From positions 14,167,395 through 14,231,394 of the forward strand of contig OY727100.1 in assembly GCA_963402885.1 (NCBI GenBank): a stretch of DNA of 64,000 nt, written 5' to 3'. The stretch's first letter is position 1. Every line of letters begins with the position of its first letter. The notes under the pieces were generated by a model. That model was not told where the DNA came from. It did no database searches and was given only the letters and a program-made list of their open reading frames with translations. The translations under genes were made by a program, and so were the position numbers. Below, piece after piece: positions 21,857-34,100 of this stretch. This DNA comes from Antedon bifida (lineage: Eukaryota > Echinodermata > Crinoidea > Comatulida > Antedonidae).

Positions 21857-22372
21857 TCTTGAAGGGATAAAAGAGACACATTACCTAACAACACTACACT
21901 TCTGGCTGACATTTCTCGGTATTAACCATTGCCTGTGTTTATATTCAGCCACCATATCAAGTTAGCCAATCGGATTGTTTCTATTGAACCAATCTCATCG
22001 TCATAACTCGAATTATGACGTTTTGAACCGGGGATCACACTCTTACTGACTTATGTAATACAAAGTAGGCCTATCGATAACTGGTAGAGAATTATGATTG
22101 AGCACAATGTTAATTGAGCAGAGGTACAAAGTCGTTTATCGTTGAATAAAACACAATATACACAACCATATGATAAATATTTTTGTTTGTACTGCGCGGC
22201 TAAAACAGACGGCTTGTGTGATGCCCACTACTACACCAAGGTAATCTTCTAACAACACTACTGAGCTCGCCTTGTCAAGATAGGGAGGAACTCGTAACTG
22301 TCCTTTGACTTTGATCTGGCTGCGACAAATATCAAAATGTACTACTTGATGTACAATATTCTCCGCGGCGTG

Positions 22373-22506
22373 TGGTTCCCACTCTAGGACCGAACACAAG
22401 GACGTAAACGCAATGAAAGCGTGTTGACCAATGACAAGCGACGGTTCGAATAATCCATCGCTTGTGATTGGTCAACTCACTTACGTTGCGTCTACGTCCT
22501 TGGTTT
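22373..22506. mobile_element. MITE family B, copy 3
   Basis: GTGGTTCCCACTCTAGGAC at the left, with the inverted pair TTGACCAATGACAAGCGA and CGCTTGTGATTGGTCAA, ending GCGTCTACGTCCTTGG. About 520 bp upstream of the PPP1R3-like start codon. Confidence 0.7.
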
Positions 22507-23097
22507 AATGGATTGGTCATTTCACATTCGTTGCACGTGATCGAGTAGGCCTACGCCCTTGCGCTGATAGTCTAAAAGTATAAGCAGGATCACTCTTCCC
22601 TGGTAATAGCAATCTTAAGTTAGACCTACCGGTACTTTACGTTACCGTTTAAATGTTTAGACAATCATTTTAATAACTAACCGGCCATGTGAAGTGTTAA
22701 AACGAGGGTCAAAATTTCGAATTGTTTACAAAATGAAAGTTTTATGACACAATGAGTTCCATTTAAAGAGATCACAGGAAATTATCACGTGAAATCATAA
22801 AAACGAACGGCCACCAGAACTTACTCACGTACTAAAAGAGTAGGCCTAGCCATACTTTAAGTTTCCTGGTTATACAGTGCATGACATAATTATAAATTCA
22901 TTCAATTATTAGGCTAATAAATAATAGTGATGGACGGTAAGAAAACGAATGAAAATAGTAGAAATAAACAAGGTAGCAAAAAATTTTTTACAAATTGTTA
23001 AAAAAGAAATGAAAACCCAGAAATGGAAATTTACGAGGTCCATATTTCCAAATGGCTACCGCGTATTGTAGGCTATAGTAAACTTTTGACTGGTAAT

Positions 23098-23215
23098 TAA
23101 TAATAATATCCTGGATTTATATAGCGCCTAATGTTGTGAAACCTCTAAGCGCTGAACATTATTACCCCAGTCATTTTCCTGATCAAACACCCATAATGCA
23201 GCTAGTAATCAGCCA
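23098..23215 (+). mobile_element. Fragment resembling a LINE/SINE 3' end
   Basis: Contains CTGGATTTATATAGCGCCTA and AAGCGCTGAACATTATTACC. This phrase family is common in the 3' tails of CR1/L2-like retrotransposons and their SINEs. A related phrase (GGCGCTATATAAAT) ends the LINE fragment at 56,437-56,685. Confidence 0.45.
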
Positions 23216-24429
23216 TTTTCTTAGAGTAATTATAAAAAACAGTTTTTGAAGGAAAATTGGGCAAGTATTGGTCAAGAATAAAGACTTAAATACCATTCTG
23301 GGCTTCGAAGAACTCATTACTGTGGGTCACAAGAGGCAAACTAGCTATTGAAAGTGTAGTGCAATAGAATATAGTATATGAGTAGTAGTATAATATAATA
23401 TCCATGTTAATTTAAAGGTGTGTATACCCCCGGATTGGTATTAGTTTTGAAGGAATTAATCCGTACGAGAACAAATGTGTTTCGTCACGTATGCCATTCG
23501 CCGTCGAAGTAGGTCAACCTCCGGGTCTATCAAATAATGAATAACGTATTAATATTAAACTGGCCTATTCAATTACAAAAATGTTTGATTGGTTCGTTTT
23601 GTTTTCAAAACAAAACAAAACAAAGAGGATCATTAAATAATTAATATATTACTAATGACTTTCATATCAACAGTTAAAAATTAAGAATATTTATCATTCA
23701 GAATTTAAGTCTGAATTCAATTAAGCATATACTAAATTATTATAATATTGGCAGTCGAATCTTGTTGGGGAGATGGGGGATGAACAAGACGAACTGCCAG
23801 CATCTCTTCTTACCCTTTGACCTACCGTACCTCGGCACATGTGATGAATGGGGGCGGGGCTAATGTTGTTGTTGTTTTGTGGATTTTGGAAAGACCAAGT
23901 GTGTCAATCAAGGCTATTTCACTTCTAATTAGGCCTATGAATTGTTTTTTTCTTAATAAGCATTTGGGTAAGATGCAATAGTGTCTTGTTAATCTTATAT
24001 TTAGTAATATTTCATGAATCAGCCTGTCTAGCTAGCTAGCCTGCTGTACTGTTCTGTAGAGTTACGCGAGTAGGCCTATCTATCTTCCACAGCAGCACAG
24101 CAGCAGGCCACCTTCTGCGCCTCCCTCTTCTACTATCGAGAGTAGAGTAGTAGCCTGCCTAGCTAGGCCTAGGCTAGGCTTCTTTATAGACTGGGAAGGC
24201 TAGACATATAAAGTGCACTGTCGTCGGTTGTTGTGTTGTCTGCATACTTTTTTCTTTTACTAGCCTAGGCCTAGCTAGACAATGAAATGATTTTGGTGGT
24301 TTTATACAGTAGGCCCAGTAGCGATTTTTTTTTTCGTACATAAGTTGGGGACCCCTTATGAAACGTCACAAAATAAACATGAATAATTCATTAGTTGTTT
24401 ACAATTCACGTGATTGCCTTCGCGTACTC

Positions 24430-24491
24430 TTCTTCACACACACACACACCACCCGCACCTACCCGCACCTACCCACACCCCCCCGCACACA
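24430..24491 (+). repeat. CA microsatellite followed by ACCCGCACCT repeat
   Basis: (CA)7, then two ACCCGCACCT units and a C-rich ACACACCC run. Lies about 620 bp upstream of the DTNBP1 start codon. Confidence 0.8.
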
Positions 24492-25114
24492 GTACTAACT
24501 AGTAGAATAGATATGGGCTTTAGAGACTAATAATTAGGCCTAATAGTATTAATAGAAACTATAATTTTAACACGTAATTCTTTAGTAATAAATTCTATTA
24601 AAAAACACCATAAAGTAAAGGCTGATTATTTCGACAATCCACACAACGCTTCTATTCTTTTATGAAATCGCACGCCGCAACCACAGCGGAGATAGGCCTA
24701 GAATCGTATCGCAGTTGTAATCACGCTTGGGTGCACACGGAACAACAAATTTAACTGATGAATTATTATTCATAGGCCTATTATTATTAATAAAAAGAGA
24801 CTTCCCTGAAATGAACAATTGAAATTCAATAGTGTTTTCGTATAGGCCTAGTTAGTGAATCTCTATGATGCAATTTTCAACTGGTGATGACTGGTGATGA
24901 CTGGTGAATGTTTGGCTAAATCCTCCACCAAAATTTACTTAATGAGAACACATTGACATATTTCCCCTAAAAAGGTTGGTAGAATAGGTTTTAATAATAA
25001 GCATATTTAAATTGCTCTATTCTAAGTATTTTCTTTTAAAGTAATAAAAATAAATAGTTATTTTATTTATAATTTATCTAGGTATCTAGGCCTGATCTGC
25101 CTGCTACAATCATC

Positions 25115-28100
25115 ATGTTTGAACAGTTTAAGGAAAGACTTCAACATGTTCAACAGGATTTATCTGCTAGGTATAAACACTGTTGTTTTATGTGTGGGAG
25201 CGGGAATACCAGCTGCCTATTATAAATATGAATGATTTTGCATTGACAATTAATTTTTTTCTTTTTGTCAAAAAATTTCTCAGGTGGGACTCAAACCCAT
25301 AACCTCCAGATCACTAGCCTGGCATGCACATCTCTAGACCACCGAGCGTGCTCACTCGGTTCTTTGATACAGTTTAAGTGGTGTCTAGGTCCAGACGCAC
25401 GATGACCGTCAACACAGCAATGTGGAGGTCATAGGTCATCGCAAATCGAAAGCTAAACTTTACCTCTGGTCTGTAGACATTGTTGACATGCTTCCACTAC
25501 ATTGCGTTTATCGTAAATGTAATGTAAAGAATGATATAAAATATTTGATAAATTTTATTTTACAGTATTAAAAACTTAACGACCAAAGCAAAAGAAGTTG
25601 GAATTGGTAAGAGGTGAGTTAAATAATTCTGTCAATCATTTTAGTATAATAAAATGCATTGTTATTAAAATATGTATTGATGTTTCTTGAAAATGCAATT
25701 ACTATAAAGTTACCTTGCAGACTCTAGAACATTGTTACATCAATCAAACATTGTATACTATGGATCAATTTACATATTTGAATGTTGGCAGCAGAAACAT
25801 ATATATGTCAGTATGGTAATATATAAAATGCTGTTTTCTAAATTAGAAGCTCTGTCTACCCTATCAAACTTTATGTGACAAAAAAATATGATGTGCCCAT
25901 ATATGGACATGGTGATGTCGTACTACTACCATATTTGGGCATATCATTACCATATTTGGGCACATCACACTTTTTTTGTCAAACTAGTTTGATAGTGTAG
26001 ACAGAGCCTAAGATGGCTGAAACTATTTGGATTATGTAATTCAACCAAAACCTTGTAAAAGTATAGTCCCAGGGGCCTGGTTATAAAATGTTTCAAACAA
26101 ATTAAGGGGGTGCTATTATACTTCATTTAATTAATACAATAGAAGCCCTCCCTATGAAGGTATTAATCCTATATATCCTATATCCCCTGAATAATCATTA
26201 AACGTAGTGTTAAAAGATATATTGTCATCATCATCACTTTTTTTCACTCCAAAGTGTCCCCTTATAAATAGTGGTGTCTAATGTAATGGTTTTATGTACA
26301 AAATTCTTGTCTTGAAAATTATCCTATACATGGTCATAATTAAAGTTCAAATGTTTTTTAATTTATCAATTTTTTTCTAACTTGTCTTCATAAACTATAC
26401 TTTTGTTATTGCAATTACTTTTACTAAGTAGAAATTTTAAAATCGTCCTCAAGAGACTGTTACCGTATTAATATTATTAGTCTCATGTCACTTTCACCTG
26501 ATGAAAATTTGATTTAATGTTAATAAATTACCAGCCAAGTGTGAGAGAGTGTGAACAATCCGTCTGCAAATTTTAAGTCAATACAATGTGGTAATTTGTA
26601 CGAACATGGTATGCTACATATTATAATGTAGTTTCTTTTATTTATTTACAATAAATTACCAGAAATAGTTTTTTCTAGGCCATTTTTAAAATCATCTCTA
26701 TGATAAAATATTATCTAAATTGTAAATATCTAAAAATGAAATTAACTAAAAATAATAATTAGTACATACAGTATATAATTTATTTGTGCCTATACTTACA
26801 TAATCAAAATAATTAATTATATAATTTATATTGGCAATAACTATTTATCATTTAATTTGAATTTTTGCATATTTACAATCACAAAAATGACTCAACATTT
26901 CCTATCAAGTTTATGGTCTTTTGTTGCACAAATTACTTTATATAATTTCTGCAAATTTAACAAAAACATGACTTGGCACTATTTTCAAGGTTAATTGTTA
27001 TAAACAAGTTTGTACTGTGGACATTCACTCGCAATGGTAGAGTTTGAAATGAGAGGAGGGTGCAGGGCCTAAAAATGGTGAAGTTAATGTGCCTATATGA
27101 TTTGTGAAATTACAATTTTCCTTGATTTTTTTTTATGGACAGTAAAATCTCCACAACCAGGACAATTGTTTACTGTATAAACTCGATGTTCAAAATGCAT
27201 TTTATTTGAAGAATGGAAAATAACTTTTGAGCTTAATTAAAATGAGCTTAATGGGAGTGTTTCATTTTTTAAATGTACCGTTACGTCACTGTACAATATA
27301 TTCTGATTATAAAACAAGACGTATGCTTTTAGCATACTAAGTAGCAATTATCGTTTATTGACGAATGCCCTAATATATTTCTTACCGTATGCTGGTATTC
27401 AGATTGTAAATTATAATTAATATATTACATTATATTACATAGCCTATGTAAATACGTGAACGTGATTGGTTGAAACTGCGTCACATGACTATCGCTGCGA
27501 GGATCGTAAATCGTATATATCCTCGAGAACGATGATATTGACTGAGTAATTTTCGCGTAATTATCGTGTCCCCTGTCATTAATCATATACATTCTCGAGT
27601 TCGATGATATTGACTGTGTAATTTCCGTGTGGCAACACTCGCGTTCGCCGATAAATAAACAAAAGTCATCTACTGGATTTGAACTCGGGTGGAATTGTCA
27701 CTCTATCGCAAGACAACGCTTCTACCGCTGCACCACGCAGCTTGCTTCAAGAAATTATTCATCTAAACTATTTAAACTATGCATACATAGCGCCCTCATT
27801 TGTTATTAGTCCTCCCTAAATGTGATGAAACACCGTTTGTGATTGGTCAATACTCACGGTAGTAACCTAGTAACTAGTACGCGCTGAACATCCGGTGATT
27901 CGGCTCCTCGAAGAGAAGACGATGAATTGTTTATTCGGCCTACCTGATTATAATATTATTATTAATAGGCTTATTGATGGAAATTCTTCTGTTAATTTAA
28001 ACGACCTAGGCCTAAGTGAATATTTTATTGCCAAGGAATCATTAATTCGTAATTATCTGTATATTATTCTTCGCAAGTTAAGGTGTCTAGGCAGGAGGCT

Positions 28101-31100
28101 TGTTTACATACAATACAAATACTATAGAATAGGAGGCCTAGCCTAGCTTCACCCAACCCAGCAGACTTGTTCTTGGCTATATAATATAACAGATATTGCC
28201 TTTTATATCGGTAAAATATAAGATTTAACATCCCCTCAGGATGATATTATGTTCTCGGGGAATTCTTCGGGATATATATATTCCCTCGAACATAATATCA
28301 TTCCCTCGGGGATGTCAAATCTTATATTTCACCTCTAAGCAGGCAATATCTGTATAATATAGTCTAATAAGAAAATGATCGACGTGTCAGGTGATTTGAT
28401 TTTTCTCTGCTTTTTGTTGTGAATTATAATAATTATAATTATCATTATATTACTACTACTACTTTTGTATCCCCTTTTTCTGTACAGCCACAGAAGAAGA
28501 TATATGTTATAAACCATTCTACCCTTATTTATTGTTAATGGTCGTATCTGCTTAAAGTCTATTTCTAGACTTATTTTGACCACCATCCATATTTATATAT
28601 ACCTAATGATTTATAAAGAATATGTATTATTTGTGGAAAATCAATAAACAACAACAAACAACAACTACTATTTCAAATACATTTTGAAAATCAGACTTTC
28701 GAGAAAACCAGCCATTTCGGACTAGCCAGATATTTGGGCCGACCCAATACGCCCAGCTTTTGGAAAGCTTACTGACTCAAATTGTTTGTTTTTTTTTTTC
28801 AAATCTTTTTAATTATTTTCAATCTTTCTACATAACAAAAAAAACATAGAAGTATAACAGGGGAGTAGCGGAAAAGCAAAAGTAATAAAACTGTCATCTT
28901 GTGATGTGCTTGACAAGCCCCTTGTAAGTGTATAGTTTGTACATCAGTAAAAACACGACAAATTATATACCGATTGATTTTTATCTGATATGGATGTACA
29001 GTATGCTGTAGACTGTAGAATTATATTATCATAACCTCAATATTATCAACCTACTTTCTTTCAGAATCACAGAACATAATGATCCTCTATCAAACAGGTA
29101 TGTCGTCCAGTAATATTTATCATCATATCTAATGATAAATAATCTTTTTATTATTCATTCATGTTATGAAAGCTTACTGTTAATGTTTAATTTAAATTTA
29201 AATCAAATAAAATTGATTAGATTGTTATGGTACAATTTTGTGCTTAGCTTACCTGGATAAACCAACATTAGCCATATTCCGAAGGGATCAGCTAAGAAAT
29301 TTATTTAAATATACCTGTAATAAGTGGTATGGCTAATGAACCATCAGCATGCAAACAAGTGGCCCCTTCTTAACCAAAGGCCACAGAAAATTATTTGGCT
29401 AGTTACTCCACCAACCCATGCCAAGCTAAACTAAATCTAAGGCTATCTAATCTAGAAAATCTTAAGCCGGTCTGATGTATAAATAATTTAATTCAGAATA
29501 ATATGTTTTGTACATTTAAAATAATCACATCCTGAAAGAGATATGGATTGTTAAGACTTTAATGTTCCATTTTACAAGACAACTATTGTATCCATTACTG
29601 TAATTACAATATACACTTACTTACACCTGTCTTTTTCTAAAAGCATCATTTATTCTTGAATATACTTAATTAAAGGGCGATTTAAAATGTCTTCCTGCGT
29701 GTTGATGTTTTTCAAAAATGATGAACCACAATTGTTTAGGTAGGAGGTAGGAGTACCCGGCTTAAGTTTTGAAATATACAATGTAAAAGATAGGACATTA
29801 TTGGGTTAAGTTCAGCACTTCCTCCACACCCTTTCTCAATTTAACAATTCTGAATCTGCCTATGAATAATCCCATTTTTGATCTAGTGTTAAAATATATA
29901 TATAAATATAACTTTATATGAATAAATGAGTTGGATACTTTTAGTATTTTAAAACATCATCTCTCAAACATCTACTTTAATAATGCAACATCAATTTGAA
30001 TAAATTATAGTGGATACTTATGTCTAGCATTTTGTAAAATGAAAATATGTAATCAGCTACTTAACATAAAGTCACTAAAAACCTAAATAATAATATTTTG
30101 TCATTCTTATCTTGATGGTGATATTATCAGCACAATAATTCTAGTTGAGATCTTAAATCATATTGATGTATTGATTGTTAAGTGTATATTATAAAGGAAT
30201 ATCTAATATTATAAGCCAATAGTGTATTATGCCAATGATGTGGTGTACGTGCAAAATGTATTGTAGTAATACGTCTGTAATTCATACACGTATACCATCA
30301 TTTATATGCGTATACTGTACTAGCTGACTAAGCATTAAATGCGTATACTGTACTAGCTGACTGAGCATTAAATCCAGATGATTACACCTTTGCAGGTAGT
30401 TATCTGTCAATAATACTTTAAAAATAACTAACCTTAAATGAATGCTATGCTAAAGTTCTACATAGATACCATATTATATTTGGCAGAACAAATTAAGATT
30501 GAATACTGTCTTAAAATTCTAGACAGTTGAAAATTAAAAGAGAATCATCACTAACTTATTGCTATTAGAGCGTATAGACTTACAGTATATTTGTGTCAGT
30601 TTGGTAACTCAATATGTCCCACTTTTGATCTTGTTTTTTTTTCTAGTTCTATCAATGTGAAACCATGTAGATATGAAGCTGGTGCTGAATTACTCAACAA
30701 GTAAGTTGAGTTTTGAAGAAAAACTATTTTACATTTTTCATAGGTAACATTACTCATAATACAAACAAAACACAATAAAAACAAGACAATAAATGTATAA
30801 AAAATAATAATTAAAGATTGTTTTATTTTATAAACATTTTATACTCTTAAAGATGTATTGTCCCTTTGACTAATTCCAAAAAAATATAAAAAAAAGATTT
30901 CGAAAAAAGTGGGTCATTTTGAAGTATCATAATAGTTATTAACTTTCACCAAAAATGAGTTGAAAAAAAAAATATTTAAAAGAAATACAGAGGTTTTTTT
31001 GTTCAAAAAATAACTTTGACTTCCAGTCAAAGTTTTCAATTCATAGTTTACTTTCACTAATTTACCTGTTAATTACGTAAACTTGTTGTTTTTGGCTCGA

Positions 31101-34100
31101 ATTTTCGACTTAAAGTGAATAACTTTAATATTACTTTGATATGGCCAATTTAAATTTAAAATATTTTGACCTTCATTTTTTGTGTTTCAAGGGACAATAC
31201 ATCTTTAAACACTATCACAAACTTCATGTGAAAAAATAATGTGATGTACCCATATATGGACATGATGATGTCATATCACTACCATATTAAACATAGCACT
31301 ACCATATATGGGAAGATCACACTTTTTTTGTCAAACCTGTTTGATAGTGTGGACAGCTTTACAATAGCAGCTTAGTTTTTTAATATAAACTTTTTATAAA
31401 TGTGTCGCTTTTGTTTTCTTTAGATTCCAGTCATCGTGGGCAGATGTACATAATGATATTGAAAGGGCAGCAACAAGAGCAACAGTGAGTGTAGGGTTGA
31501 GGCATAGGGTATATGTGAAACCAAAATGTTGTGCCTAGCTTACCAGGATAAACCTGGCTGCCTGTGCTCTCCTAAGTGAAGACTTAGATTCGAAAAGTTA
31601 AAAGTTCCTAGAACATGCCTGTACCATAATGGACTAGTCCACAACCATGCCCTACTCATTTGGGAATGTACCACCACACCAACATTTCTTTTCGTAATGT
31701 AAAGATGTGAGACCAAAATTTGGTTTAGTGGACGAAATGTGAACAATTTCTAGACATGTGTGACTTGTATGTATGAAAAAACATTCTTATACTTTAAAAT
31801 AAAAATATATATCATTTACTGATTTCAGGCTGTTGATGGACGTCTAAATGATGTTTTACGAGATTATGAGAAAAGGACAGAGTCACTACATCAGTTGCAC
31901 AAGCATCTACATGAACTACCCACCATACTACAAGATATACAGACAGCGACAGTTACTGTAGGTAGGTCAAGGTTCATTCCCCTTGTTTGTCCTGGTTATA
32001 TGATAACAATGATTGGACAGTATTATTGCAGCAGTATGAATTGGCATGTATTCGATTTGGAAATCTTTGTACTTTATTCACTCGAAAATTGTAAAATCTT
32101 TGTGCTCATCAGAAAATTGTTTGAGTATTTTCTTCCATTCAAATAGTAAACACATTAATTAACATTAACTAATGCAAGCTCGTTTGCTGACTGAGTACTA
32201 ATTCAATGCTCAAAATAATCTATTGAACTTAATAGTCTATTTCATGCCTAGCTTACCTGGATAAACCGACATTGGCCTATTCTCTCTGAGAAGAGAGCTA
32301 CAACTCGAATATATAAAAAAAAATTGAAACACCCCTGTCAGATAATGGTACATTCCATGAACCCTCAAGTGGGAACATCCCAACACACCACCATCATCAT
32401 TGACAGGGGTGTTTCAAATTTGTTAAGCTAGCACTTATAGACTACCAACACCACTTTTGGTTTGTGTACTCAAGGGAAAAATTGTATTCTATGGTAAAGT
32501 CCCAATCAAATACGCTAAATTTTGAAAAAATTTGTAATGATTTTTCTTACATAATATGTTGAAAAGGTAATGTGTGATAGGTTAATCTTATTATTGTTTG
32601 TTTATGAAAATTAATTATTAAATGTGCTAAATTTGTTGTTTCTGATGCTGATTAATTATATTAATGTACTCATTTAAATAATAAAGGAACTTTTTTTTCT
32701 AGGCCGAATGCAAGCTTCGTTTGAAGAACTTGAAACTATGATAACAAACTATGAAGATCTTGTTGAACGAGAAGAATTTAAAAGGAACCAAATAAATAAA
32801 CGAAAAGAATTACACAAATACGAATCTCAGAAAAAGTAAGCATTTCTTTTGCAATCTGATAACATTTTAATTACAAGCACTTTTGAGATTATTGTTTCAA
32901 ATAAGAGTGAATTTAATGAATCAGGGTATAAATAAGTACCTGTATTGCAATGTAAATTAACTACTATTAGTGAATAAGTCCACCTGTAATTAATCAACCC
33001 AATTAGTATAAATGGGCACCTGCATTGCAATGTAAATTAGCTACTGTTAGTGAATAAGTCCACCTTTAATTAATCAACCCCATTAGTATAAATGGGCACC
33101 TGTATTGCAATGTAAATTAGCTACTATATTAGGGAATAAGTCCACTTGTAATTAATCAACCTCACTAGTATAAATCAGTACCTGTATTGCAATGTAAATT
33201 AGCTACTATGAATAAATAAGTTCACCTGTAATTAATCAATTTGTATAAATTGGTACCTGTATTGTAATGTAAATTAGCTACTAATACTGTGAATGAGTCC
33301 ACCTGTAATTAATAAACCCCATGAGTATCTGTAATGAACAGTGGCATTTATGATCTCATTTTCTTTAGAAATTGAATAAGGACAAACTGACCAACATCAC
33401 ATGACATTGGATGACACTTAATTTATTCATCAACAATTGTTAATTGTTTTGTTTTTCATTTTCAGCACTGAATATGCAAGAACAAAAGGTATTGAATATT
33501 TCAAGCAAACAAGTAAAATATGTTGTTTATGAATAATTCATGTTTACAACAATTACTGGTACTACAGAGAGAACAGAATAGACTTCTTTGTGTTGGAGTG
33601 TACGAAATATTGTAAAATAGAACTGGAATAATTTAGATTAAAAGTTTAGATGAAACTCATGTGATTTAAAAACTTTTTGTCGGAGTAAAATATTTTACAT
33701 ATATATCTTGTTTTTCTAGCTCACCTCCAAGCAGAAAATGAACAATTAGTTAAAGAGTTTGAAAAAGCAGAAGAAGCAAAAATGAAAGAAAGACAACAAG
33801 CTTTTGAAGAGGTCTTCACAGCAGAGATGGATCATTACAAACAACATGGAAAAGTTAACGGTATATACAAAACTTATCCAGTTGGTTCCCGATTGGCCTA
33901 ATATATTTTTATGAAAAAAAACTATTTTGGCACATAAGGCATGTCATACCTATAAATGGGCTTGAATCTGTTTCAAAGAAAATAAAAAATGCCCTCTCAC
34001 ATTGGTGGCGCTATGTAAAAAGAAACAATAACTAGTGACAAGTGTAAAGCTCTGTCTACACTATCAAAATTGTGATGTGCCCAAATATGGTAGTGATATG

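Larger units (their letters stand above)
21857..25114. other. Intergenic between PPP1R3-like gene and DTNBP1
   Basis: The two genes are divergent, so both promoters should lie here. Content: MITE family B copy 3 (22,373-22,506), a LINE/SINE tail-like fragment near 23,100-23,180, several TAGGCCTA clusters (23,930-24,300), a CA/CCCGCACCTA simple repeat (24,430-24,491) and three tandem CTGGTGATGA units (24,881-24,905). No other gene was seen. Confidence 0.6.

Noticed and set aside
32926-33328. CRISPR-like spaced repeats
   Set aside because: Units are contiguous tandem repeats with no unique spacers, in an intron of a eukaryotic gene.
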